DNA from: Bradyrhizobium monzae
GTDB lineage: Bacteria; Pseudomonadota; Alphaproteobacteria; Rhizobiales; Xanthobacteraceae
Assembly (NCBI RefSeq): GCF_021458635.1
Contig: NZ_JAIRDQ010000003.1
Span: forward strand, 248,001 to 312,000
Direction of reading: 5' to 3'
DNA: 64,000 nt
Shown here: positions 7,327 to 14,871 of the stretch, in pieces
How positions within the stretch are numbered: the stretch's first letter is position 1
Layout of the letters: each line of letters starts with the position of its first letter
The notes under the pieces: generated by a model
Told to the model about the DNA's origin: nothing
The model's database searches: none
What the model saw: the letters and a program-made list of their open reading frames with translations, nothing else
Program-made: the position numbers and the translations under genes

Positions 7327-9486
7327 TCACGCCGCGATCTCTTCCGCCCGGCTCCCGCCCTGATCGCGCTTCGCATTGATCAAATTGAGGAGATGCGCAG
7401 CCGCGCGAGCGTCGCTGAGAGCGCGGTGGTGGTCTTTCAGTTCGATATTGTAGGCACGGGTGAGCTTGCCGAGCCCGTATGATTTGTGACCGGGGTAGTG
7501 CCGGCGCATGCCCGCACAGGTGCAGAGTTTTGGAAAGCGAAAACGGCGTTCGAGGCGCTCGTATTCCGCGGCGATGAAGCCGTAATCAAAGTTCACGTTG
7601 TGGGCGACGAAAATGCCATCGCCCATGAACTGCATGAAGCTGTCCGCGATTTCTGCGAACAACGGCGCATTCCGCACCATCTCATTGGTGATGCCGGTCA
7701 AGGCGACGATCCTGGCGGGGATCGACCGCTGGGGGTTGAGCAGCGAATGCCATTCCGCCACGACCTCATGATTGCGGATCCTGACGGCACCGATCTCGGT
7801 GATGCGATCCCCGCCGGTCCAGCCGCCGGTGGTCTCGATATCCACGACGACATAGTCCTGGTCCGGATCGAAACGAAAGTCGGCGCGGCCGATTTCCGCG
7901 GGAATGCCGGCGTTGCCGAGCTGGCGAAGCCGCGTCAGCTGGTTGCGCCTGATCACGTCGCCCTCGGCCTTCACCTCCATGAACGAGACCGTGCCATCGG
8001 CCACGAGCATGAGATCGGGAAAGCCATCGCGCATCGCGCGATAGTCTTCGCACATCAGGCGAAGGATCGCGGCGAGGCCCGCCGCACGCGCGCCTGCCAG
8101 CAGCGCGCGGAGTGCATCGATATCGACATGGTCCCAGGCGAACACGCCGTTCGGCTTTCCCCATTTCGCGGCGACGATCCGCAGGATCTGGGGGAGCGCG
8201 GCGCTCGACGCGACGGCTTCCAGCTTCGTCTCGATCCGGGAAGCGAACAATCGCGCAAAGGTTCTGTCCTTCAGGCAGTGCGGCATCCAATCGAAGCCGC
8301 TGTGCAGTTGCCCGGATTCGAACAACTCGTCCCAGAACAGCAATCCGAACAGACAATGCCAAAGCGTGTTTTCGGCGTGGAAGACTTCGAGACCCTGCCG
8401 GCGCAAGACGCCCGCAAGTCCTGCTTCCGGATTACCGCGCCAGGAATCGTCGACCCGGAGCGTTCGCCCCGCCCGCAGCAGCTCGGTGCAGAGTCCTGTC
8501 CGGCGTCCATCGAACTTCCGGGCATAGAAATCGCTCGCGAACACGAACTCGTCGTCGCTGGCGGGATCGTCGATCATGCGACGCAGCAGTTCCTCAGCGG
8601 CGTCCTTGTCGCCTTCCGCATAGAGCAGACGGGCGAGGCGCTCGTGGCATTCGGCCGACGAGCCGACACGGTAGAGCTGAACCGCGAGCGCGGCCTCCCC
8701 CTTCTTTTCAAAATGCAAACCCGCCTTGTGTGCCGCACGGCTCCGCAGATCGATCGCGTAGTCCGTCGGGCAGACAGGACCGCCGAGAATGGCGGCGACG
8801 GAATTGCGATACACCTCGTCCGATTTGGTCTCGAGGTGGCGCAGCAGGCGCGCGTAGTGGAAGCAGGCCCTCGCCTCATCCGCGTCGGCAAACCGGGCGC
8901 TGAAATCCGCCTGATCGTTCGTGCGCAAAATGCCGAGGTCGCGCAGCGCGAAATTCTTGAGGTTGTTCTCGGTCTTGCCGAAATAGAGATAGAGCAGGAA
9001 CTCCAATGGCTCGGTATCACCGAGCGCGATGAAGGCCTCGCCTCCGCAGTGCTGGAACGCAGCACCGAACGGCAAATTGGCGAGACAATGCTCCGTGAGC
9101 TTGCCCTTCGGCCATGAGGCCCGGACATCGCTCATGCCGACGGCCTTTGCGCCGTCGAACAGTATCGGCTTTGCAAGACACGCCACGAACGCAGCGTAGT
9201 CCTTCTCGATCAGACCTCGGACGTAACCGGCGGCAGCAAGCTCCCCCAGCGCGCCGAAAAGGTCGGCGATCTCGGTGTACTTGAACGTGGAGGGATTGAA
9301 GACCGTACCGTTCCGGTTGACCATCCGGATGAACAGGCACTGGGCGTCCTTGGACAGCGACGAGAAGCGCGCGACAAACGCCTGATGCCTTTCGGTCAGC
9401 ACCGGACCGTAGGTCTCGCAAACGAAGCTCAGCATCTCCGTGAAATGGTCGTGGTAGTAATAGACCGGCAGGACAGGCAACGTCAT
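7327..9486 (-). CDS. FAN1-type VRR-NUC nuclease fused to a DEDDh exonuclease
   Basis: 719 residues. Residues 1 to about 470 form an alpha-helical region with an N-terminal HxAFVARFSSLSKDAQCLFIRM block, resembling the FAN1 N-terminal/TPR-like part. Residues about 480-530 hold a VRR-NUC PD-(D/E)XK site: DGFPDL with D491, then E504-V505-K506 followed by a QLTRLRQL helix, closely matching the FAN1 active-site layout. Residues about 546-705 are a DnaQ-type 3'-5' exonuclease with all five DEDDh residues visible: D549 and E551 in VVDIETTGG, D634 in HNVNFDYG, H687 and D692 in HRALSDARA. FAN1 acts on interstrand crosslinks and flaps. The fusion suggests incision and trimming in one protein. It is probably LexA-regulated through the upstream box. 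Confidence 0.85.
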   Translation of the reverse strand: MTLPVLPVYYYHDHFTEMLSFVCETYGPVLTERHQAFVARFSSLSKDAQCLFIRMVNRNGTVFNPSTFKYTEIADLFGALGELAAAGYVRGLIEKDYAAFVACLAKPILFDGAKAVGMSDVRASWPKGKLTEHCLANLPFGAAFQHCGGEAFIALGDTEPLEFLLYLYFGKTENNLKNFALRDLGILRTNDQADFSARFADADEARACFHYARLLRHLETKSDEVYRNSVAAILGGPVCPTDYAIDLRSRAAHKAGLHFEKKGEAALAVQLYRVGSSAECHERLARLLYAEGDKDAAEELLRRMIDDPASDDEFVFASDFYARKFDGRRTGLCTELLRAGRTLRVDDSWRGNPEAGLAGVLRRQGLEVFHAENTLWHCLFGLLFWDELFESGQLHSGFDWMPHCLKDRTFARLFASRIETKLEAVASSAALPQILRIVAAKWGKPNGVFAWDHVDIDALRALLAGARAAGLAAILRLMCEDYRAMRDGFPDLMLVADGTVSFMEVKAEGDVIRRNQLTRLRQLGNAGIPAEIGRADFRFDPDQDYVVVDIETTGGWTGGDRITEIGAVRIRNHEVVAEWHSLLNPQRSIPARIVALTGITNEMVRNAPLFAEIADSFMQFMGDGIFVAHNVNFDYGFIAAEYERLERRFRFPKLCTCAGMRRHYPGHKSYGLGKLTRAYNIELKDHHRALSDARAAAHLLNLINAKRDQGGSRAEEIAA

Positions 9487-9584
9487 CCGTGCGTCGCCCT
9501 CGGCGCGGCGCAGCCGAATACCGCTCTGGTCAGATCTGCGCGGGCGGCGGAGATACCGGCCACCCCTGATTCACGGGCGCTCAT

Positions 9585-9619
9585 GTTCGACTTCTGTTCT
9601 TTTCGTCCGACAGTGTCAA
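9585..9619 (-). promoter_or_regulatory. SOS promoter: TTGACA -35 box and LexA-type operator
   Basis: Positions 9585-9599 read GTTC-GACTTCT-GTTC, an exact fit to the alphaproteobacterial LexA operator GTTC-N7-GTTC. On the minus strand a perfect TTGACA lies at 9619-9614. The box therefore covers the place where the -10 element would be, about 97-111 bases upstream of the start of the FAN1/exonuclease gene. A repressor bound there would block the promoter. The -10 sequence itself is poor, as is common in this group. Confidence 0.65.
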
Positions 9620-9716
9620 GCTCAGAACGTCGCGACCGAACGAGATCCCAGACGGAGAAGTTAGCGTCGAGCGAAGAGACAGAGACTCTGTCGGTGATGC
9701 GAACAGGTGGAGCATC
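9600..9716. other. intergenic, nothing coding seen
   Basis: This stretch lies between the SOS promoter and the tRNA-Gln fragment. A short inverted repeat, GACAGAG/CTCTGTC, occurs near 9680-9695. I see no gene and no terminator with a T-run. Confidence 0.4.
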
Positions 9717-9759
9717 TGGCTGAGGCGGGTGGGATCGAACCTCCGAATGGCCGAACCAA
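9717..9759 (-). repeat. att-like partial copy of tRNA-Gln 3' half
   Basis: 43 bases matching the tRNA-Gln gene from its CCA end to the anticodon, with four substitutions. The sequence beyond 9760 no longer resembles the tRNA, so it is a fragment and not a second gene. Several substitutions would break stem pairs, so it is not a functional RNA. Confidence 0.7.
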
Positions 9760-9898
9760 GACCTGTTTGATTGTTCGACGATTTCAATCCGCATTTGGAA
9801 AAAGCGGCGTGCGGCACCCGCCCTTTTCTCGCCGCCATCGTCATTCAGGAACGCGCAGGGGGCGGGCTCCTCCAGGGGGCAGTTCCTGAAGGTTCTGC

Positions 9899-10921
9899 GT
9901 GATCATCCAACGTTTAGTGCAACACGAAGTGATTGCGTCCCGCCGTGCGCTCCTTGGCGGGCTTGCGTCCTCAGCCTGCGTTGTCGCGCTGGGCGGATGC
10001 GCCAGCTTGGGTGCTACCGGCGCACGCTACGACGCTTCGTCGCTCTCGGTCGACCCTACGTTGCTCGTCGTAACCACGCGCAAGCCAGTAAACGGCGGCC
10101 GGTCGAAGCCATGGTTCGGGCCGGAGCGGGCTTCTACGATGACCATCGCACGAGCCAAGCTCGTGTCGCCTGGTGACAGCCGTTTCTCTCTGGCTGCAGC
10201 CGGACTTGACGATTGGCGTCTTGATGGGGTCGAGCCGGTATCGGGCGATGTCGGCAGTCTTGTCGGGCAGGCCGGCGGCGGACCAGATGTTCTCATCTAC
10301 GTGCACGGTTTCAAGCAGACGTTCGAGACAGCGGCGCTCGATGCTGCGCATCTCTCCGATGGCATCAGGTTCCGCGGCCAGACGATGGTATTCTCCTGGC
10401 CCTCGAAGGCTGGACTGTTCGACTATGCCTATGACCGCGACAGCGCAATGTGGTCCCGCGATGGCTTCGAACGCGTCCTGCAATCTGTCGTGACGAGTTC
10501 AAGCGCCGGCCGCGTCCACATCGTCGCGCACAGCATGGGAACCATGCTCACGCTCGAAAGCCTGCGCCAGCTCTATGCGCGATCTGGTGACGCCGTTGCG
10601 GGCAAGATCGGTGCCGTGGTGTTCGCCGCGCCGGACATCGACATGGACGTGTTCTCGTCGTCGATCAACCGCGTCGGTTCGCTTTCGCGCAAGATCACCG
10701 TCATCGCCGCAACGAACGACCGCGCGCTGGCATTGTCGGGGCAAATCGCTGGTGGGATGACAAGGGTCGGCGCTGCCGAGAAGACCGCCATCGAAGGGCT
10801 CGGGGTGCGCGTGGTCGATGCGTCCGAGGCAGGCTGGGGCGTTATCAACCACGACCTGTTCCTGTCGAATGCGGAGGTGCGCCAAGTGATACGCCGCTCG
10901 ATTGATAGCGTGGCCGCGTGA
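9899..10921 (+). CDS. alpha/beta hydrolase lipoprotein (DUF900-like)
   Basis: 340 residues. The N-terminus has a twin-arginine-like SRRALLGG followed by a hydrophobic stretch and a lipobox ending in LGGC (cysteine near residue 34), so it is probably membrane-anchored outside the cytoplasm. The hydrolase core shows an oxyanion strand LIYVHGFKQ, the nucleophile elbow AHSMGT, an acidic residue region VFAAPDIDMDVF and a C-terminal NHDLF histidine. These fit the DUF900 family of esterase/lipase-like proteins; the substrate is unknown. The start is a GTG at 9899. It is the first gene inside the tRNA-Gln-bounded segment. Confidence 0.8.
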   Translation: MIIQRLVQHEVIASRRALLGGLASSACVVALGGCASLGATGARYDASSLSVDPTLLVVTTRKPVNGGRSKPWFGPERASTMTIARAKLVSPGDSRFSLAAAGLDDWRLDGVEPVSGDVGSLVGQAGGGPDVLIYVHGFKQTFETAALDAAHLSDGIRFRGQTMVFSWPSKAGLFDYAYDRDSAMWSRDGFERVLQSVVTSSSAGRVHIVAHSMGTMLTLESLRQLYARSGDAVAGKIGAVVFAAPDIDMDVFSSSINRVGSLSRKITVIAATNDRALALSGQIAGGMTRVGAAEKTAIEGLGVRVVDASEAGWGVINHDLFLSNAEVRQVIRRSIDSVAA

Positions 10922-11008
10922 ATCCGCGGTGGCCGCGGTTCGTCCGGGCGAGGCTGCCGGATTCCGTCGGCACGGCGTGTTTGCTCTAACGCATGCGCGA
11001 GGTTGGGG

Positions 11009-11470
11009 CTAGCTCTGACAGCCCGTTGACAGGTTCAATGCCTTGAACAAGCCATCGAAGACGCTTGACCGGCAGGGCTTGACCTCCGCGACTGGTTTGG
11101 CGCGCTTGACATTCGCAATTGCCTTGGACGTTCCGTGCGCGGGCCGAGGTCCAGGCAGCATGACCGCGAACTTTCCCTCGCTTGCGGTGCGCCGGTGTGG
11201 CTCGATGATCTTCAAAGGCTCTTGCGCAACAGTCGCCTTTTGATCCGGCCGAGGCATCGGTTCGCTCGAGGCGACCGCCTGCGGAGGCGCCTCAAATTGC
11301 ATGTGCGGGGTTTCGAGCCGGTCTGCCGTCGTCAGCGTATCGGCTGAGACGCGTAACCCGACGGTCGCCTGAACGGGCGGCGCGTTCACGGGCTTTGTCA
11401 TGCGCGGCGCTGTCTCAAGCTCCATCATCGCGAGTGTACCGAAGCCAACGAGGATGAGAGCAGCCTTCAT
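11009..11470 (-). CDS. small exported or anchored protein, function unknown
   Basis: 153 residues. The first 16 residues are a hydrophobic signal-like or anchor segment (MKAALILVGFGTLAMM). The rest is low-complexity, rich in proline, alanine and lysine, with two cysteines near the C-terminus (KPCRSS and STGC). No known domain is recognised. It lies alone in opposite orientation between the two other genes of the putative island. Coding potential is moderate; the clean signal-like start supports it. Confidence 0.55.
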   Translation of the reverse strand: MKAALILVGFGTLAMMELETAPRMTKPVNAPPVQATVGLRVSADTLTTADRLETPHMQFEAPPQAVASSEPMPRPDQKATVAQEPLKIIEPHRRTASEGKFAVMLPGPRPAHGTSKAIANVKRAKPVAEVKPCRSSVFDGLFKALNLSTGCQS

Positions 11471-11747
11471 CTGATTTCACGCTTCCCGAACGAAACGCCT
11501 CGTTCAAAGCCGAAAATAAGCTCGCGAAAATCGGAGACCAATTGCAGACATCCAATAAGGCGGCTTGGCGGCAGAACTGAACCAGCCGGCGCGGCCACGG
11601 GACAAGATCAGAGACAGGGTTAACGCGGGTCATGCGAACTGGCCTCTTGTGCGGAGTGCTCGCTGTCGCCCACCGACTGGTACCTGAGGCCCCCCTCGAG
11701 CTTGCAACGTGCTAATCTGAGGCGGCACTCAGCCTGGACGGTGCACC

Positions 11748-12704
11748 GTGACCGATGGTCGTCACCCGGCATGGACCGAGGAAAGCCGCTTTCGCGGTGC
11801 GCTCGACGATGTGATTATCGTCCCGCTTGTTGTTGTCGCGCTCGCCACGAACAAGATCCTGCTTTTCGTTCTTTCGATCTTGATGCGGATGCTTGACTAC
11901 GCCTTCCCTTTTGCAATGCAGATTGTCTGGCTTCCGCTCTTCGCGGCCAGGCTTGTCGGCGATGCCATCGTTACTGTCATCGATGGCGCGGTGCGCTTCC
12001 TTCCCCTGTCCGCCGCGAAGCGTCGACAGTGGGGTAGATCGATTCGCCGAAACTGGTTGTGGTTCCGGCGGAAGATCAGCTATCGAGCGTTCGAACATGC
12101 CGTGCATGATGCCTTTGAAGGCGGCATGGCATGGGTGTTCAGAACCTGCCGGCATCTCACGCCGAACGCCGCATTGCTCGTGATCCTGTGCGCGGTCCTT
12201 TGGCTGCCGATCTCTTTCGGTGCGGCAACAGCGATGCACGCGATATTGCTTGCCAAGGTCACGTCCTGGCCGGCCTGGATGCAACTCCTACATCCGCTCG
12301 CAACGGTCATCGCGAAGAGCAAGCTTCTGGTGCTACCGGTCTATCCGGCAGCCTGGCCGCAGGCCGAACAACATCCCTTCGTTCAGCTCGTCTTCAGGGG
12401 CTACGACATGGTCAAGCGCGCGCATGTGATCAGGAAGGTCGGCCTTCGCTATCGGCAGGCAGAGATCGCCGGGATCGCGGCGGTTGAGAGGCTCGAGCGC
12501 ATTGCGGGCCTCACGTCGGCGGTGAGGTGGTTGCGCGAGGCTCATGTCGCAGAGCATCTCGGCGTCGAGAAGCCCACTCAGGAATTGCGTTCGTTCTTCG
12601 CGCGATGGTCCATCAAGTTCTCGGCTGAATATTACGAAGCAAAGGAACGGCAAGCCTCAGCGGTCCCATCACCAAACAGCAGCAAGCCGCAAAGGCCGAG
12701 TTGA
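11748..12704 (+). CDS. membrane protein, function unknown
   Basis: 318 residues with a GTG start. Hydrophobic segments lie around residues 22-48, 55-72 and 140-170. Between them is a basic stretch (KRRQWGRSIRRNWLWFRRK) expected on the cytoplasmic side. The C-terminal third is a charged, probably helical, soluble region ending in a Ser/Pro-rich tail. I do not recognise a family. It ends 28 bases before the tRNA-Gln 3' end and so marks the right edge of the putative island. Confidence 0.65.
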   Translation: MTDGRHPAWTEESRFRGALDDVIIVPLVVVALATNKILLFVLSILMRMLDYAFPFAMQIVWLPLFAARLVGDAIVTVIDGAVRFLPLSAAKRRQWGRSIRRNWLWFRRKISYRAFEHAVHDAFEGGMAWVFRTCRHLTPNAALLVILCAVLWLPISFGAATAMHAILLAKVTSWPAWMQLLHPLATVIAKSKLLVLPVYPAAWPQAEQHPFVQLVFRGYDMVKRAHVIRKVGLRYRQAEIAGIAAVERLERIAGLTSAVRWLREAHVAEHLGVEKPTQELRSFFARWSIKFSAEYYEAKERQASAVPSPNSSKPQRPS

Positions 12705-12732
12705 GAAGGCAATTTGACGAGCAACATCAATT

Positions 12733-12807
12733 GGCTGGGGCGGGAGGGATCGAACCTCCGAATGGCGGAATCAAAATCCGCTGCCTTACCACTTGGCTAC
12801 GCCCCAT
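12733..12807 (-). tRNA. tRNA-Gln (UUG)
   Basis: Complete cloverleaf on the minus strand. The acceptor stem TGGGGCG (5' at 12807) pairs with CGCCCCA, followed by discriminator G and an encoded CCA at 12735-12733. The anticodon stem GCGGA/TCCGC carries loop TTTTGAT, giving anticodon UUG (glutamine). The T loop reads GGTTCGATCCC in the usual place. Its 3' half is duplicated at 9717-9759. Confidence 0.95.
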
Positions 12808-13044
12808 CAGGCGACGAAGGAAACGGTAGATGGTACCTGCAGATTCCCGTCGGTCGCAGCCGGTCTATAGGGAGCGGCGCGGCATTTCAACCGCCTGGAG
12901 GGGCAAAATACCACAGGCCGGGGGCCGGCCGGGCCACACTCTATTATAGGCCGGATCCCCGCTCGGCTCCCGTCCCTTCCCGCCCATTGAGACCTCCCGC
13001 GTTTCATGGGAATACGGCGCCAAACCTGTCCTCGGGAGTGAGCC

Positions 13045-14823
13045 ATGACCTACCGCGCGCCGATCTCTGACATGCTGCTGTCGCTCAACCATGGCGCCGG
13101 CCTCAAGGCCGCCGTGGAAGCCGGCCATTACGGCGATTTCGACGGCGACATCGTCACCGCCGTGCTGGAGGAAGCCGGCAAGTTCGCGACCGACGTGCTG
13201 GCGCCGCTCAACAAGGTCGGCGACGAGCACGGCATCAAGCTCGACGACGGCAAGGTCACGACCGCACCGGGCTGGCCGGATGCCTACAAGCGCTGGACCG
13301 AGGGCGGCTGGAACGCGGTCTCCGGGCCTGAGGATTTCGGCGGCCAGGGCCTGCCGCTCGCGATCAACGCCGCCTGCACCGAGATCTGGAGCGCCTCAAA
13401 CCTCGCCTTCGGTCTCTGCCCGCTGCTGACGGCCTCCGCAATGGAGGCGCTGGAGGCACATGGCAGCGAGGAGCTGAAGACGATCTATCTCGAAAAGCTC
13501 GTCTCCGGCGAATGGACCGGCACGATGCAGCTCACCGAGCCGCAGGCCGGCTCCGACGTCGGAGCGCTGCGCACCCGCGCCGAAAAGCAGGCCGACGGCA
13601 CCTATCGCATCAAGGGGACGAAGATCTTCATCACCTATGGCGAGCACGACATGACCGACAACATCGTGCATTTCGTGCTGGCGCGACTGCCGGACGCGCC
13701 GGCCGGCACCAAGGGGATCTCGCTGTTCCTGGTGCCGAAATTCATGGTCAATGCCGACGGCTCGCTCGGTGCGCGCAACGACATCTTCGCGAGCGGCGTC
13801 GAACACAAGCTCGGCATGCACGCCTCGCCCACCTGCACCATGACCATGGGCGACCATGGCGGCGCCATCGGCTTCCTGGTCGGCGAAGAGAACCAGGGCA
13901 TGCGCTGCATGTTCACAATGATGAACCAGGCCCGCCTCGGCGTCGGCCTCGAGGGCGTCGGCGTCGCCGATCGCGCTTATCAGCAAGCGCTGGCCTACGC
14001 ACAGGAGCGCAAGCAGGGCCGCGCCGTCGGCAAGAAAGGCGACGGGTCGGATGCAATCTTCGTACATCCCGACGTCAAGCGCATGCTGATGCGGATGCGG
14101 GCGCAGACCGCGGCCGCGCGCACCATCTGCTATGCGACCGCGGTCGCGATCGACGTCTCGACGCGCGCGAAGGACCCCAAGGTACGCGCCGATGCTGCCG
14201 CGCGCGCCGCGCTGCTGACACCCATGGCAAAAGGCTATTCCACCGATATCGGCAACGAGGTCGCCTATCTCGGCGTGCAGGTGCATGGCGGCATGGGTTT
14301 CATCGAGGAGACCGGCGCTGCGCAGCATTATCGCGATGCGCGCATCACCGCGATCTATGAGGGCACAAACGGCATCCAGGCGATCGACCTCGTCACGCGC
14401 AAGCTCGCGGCGAACGGCGGGGCATCGGTGTGGGCGCTGCTCGACGAGCTTTCGGCCACCGTCAAGCAAGTCGAAGCCTCGAACGATCCCGCTTTCGGCA
14501 CCACCGGCGTGAAGTTGCGCCAGGCGCTGGAGGCGCTGACGCGAACGAGCAAATGGCTGCTGGAGCGCGTCGCCTCTGCGCCGAACGAGGCGCTCGCCGG
14601 CGCGACGCCGTATCTGCAGCAGTTCGGCTCGACGCTCGGCGGCTGCATGCTGGCCTCCGAGGCGCTCGCCGCCAAGGCCGACGGCAACACGGAGGCCGCG
14701 CGCTACGTCTCGCTCGCGCGCTTCTTCGCCGAGAACATCACCGTGCAGGCGGGCGCGCTCGAGCGCACCGTGACGGAGAGCGCGGAGTCGGTCGCCGCGG
14801 CGGATGCGGTGCTGTTGGGGTAA
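13045..14823 (+). CDS. acyl-CoA dehydrogenase, long form with C-terminal extension
   Basis: 592 residues, longer than the 380-400 of classical acyl-CoA dehydrogenases, with the extra C-terminal domain of the DmdC/FadE-like branch. Visible are MQLTEPQAGSDVGALRTRA (FAD/substrate loop), KIFITYGEHD, and the catalytic-base motif IYEGTNGIQ with E439. It oxidises an acyl-CoA at the alpha-beta bond and passes electrons to ETF. A GGGAG ribosome-binding site sits before the ATG. An enoyl-CoA hydratase lies 1.5 kb downstream on the same strand beyond a divergent MFS gene, suggesting a loose beta-oxidation neighbourhood. The acyl substrate is unknown. Confidence 0.92.
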   Translation: MTYRAPISDMLLSLNHGAGLKAAVEAGHYGDFDGDIVTAVLEEAGKFATDVLAPLNKVGDEHGIKLDDGKVTTAPGWPDAYKRWTEGGWNAVSGPEDFGGQGLPLAINAACTEIWSASNLAFGLCPLLTASAMEALEAHGSEELKTIYLEKLVSGEWTGTMQLTEPQAGSDVGALRTRAEKQADGTYRIKGTKIFITYGEHDMTDNIVHFVLARLPDAPAGTKGISLFLVPKFMVNADGSLGARNDIFASGVEHKLGMHASPTCTMTMGDHGGAIGFLVGEENQGMRCMFTMMNQARLGVGLEGVGVADRAYQQALAYAQERKQGRAVGKKGDGSDAIFVHPDVKRMLMRMRAQTAAARTICYATAVAIDVSTRAKDPKVRADAAARAALLTPMAKGYSTDIGNEVAYLGVQVHGGMGFIEETGAAQHYRDARITAIYEGTNGIQAIDLVTRKLAANGGASVWALLDELSATVKQVEASNDPAFGTTGVKLRQALEALTRTSKWLLERVASAPNEALAGATPYLQQFGSTLGGCMLASEALAAKADGNTEAARYVSLARFFAENITVQAGALERTVTESAESVAAADAVLLG

Positions 14824-14832
14824 GCGAGGCCT

Positions 14833-14871
14833 GCGTAACCCGGATGGAGCGGAACACAATCCGGGCTACGA
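14833..14871. repeat. short palindromic repeat (ACCCGGAT/ATCCGGGCTACG class)
   Basis: An imperfect inverted repeat with arms near CGTAACCCGGAT and ATCCGGGCTACG. It sits between the convergent acyl-CoA dehydrogenase and MFS genes. Its right arm contains the CTA (14866-14868) that is the stop codon of the minus-strand MFS gene. It may also act as a hairpin at the 3' ends. Confidence 0.6.

Larger units (their letters stand above)
9717..12775. mobile_element. putative small genomic island remnant at tRNA-Gln
   Basis: The segment is bounded by direct repeats: 9717-9759 and 12733-12775 match at 39 of 43 positions, including a 21-base perfect core. The right copy is the tRNA-Gln 3' half from the encoded CCA to the anticodon; the left copy is a free fragment. 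This is the layout left by site-specific integration into a tRNA 3' end. Inside are three genes of accessory character. No integrase or excisionase is visible, so if it is an element it is decayed or was mobilised in trans. Confidence 0.5.

Noticed and set aside
7486..9117. Long + strand open frame (543 codons) opposite the FAN1/exonuclease gene
   Set aside because: Antisense shadow; the minus-strand protein carries two complete active sites.
9760..9800. Second complete tRNA-Gln gene at 9717
   Set aside because: Only the 3' half matches; the sequence that should form the D-arm and 5' acceptor strand is unrelated.
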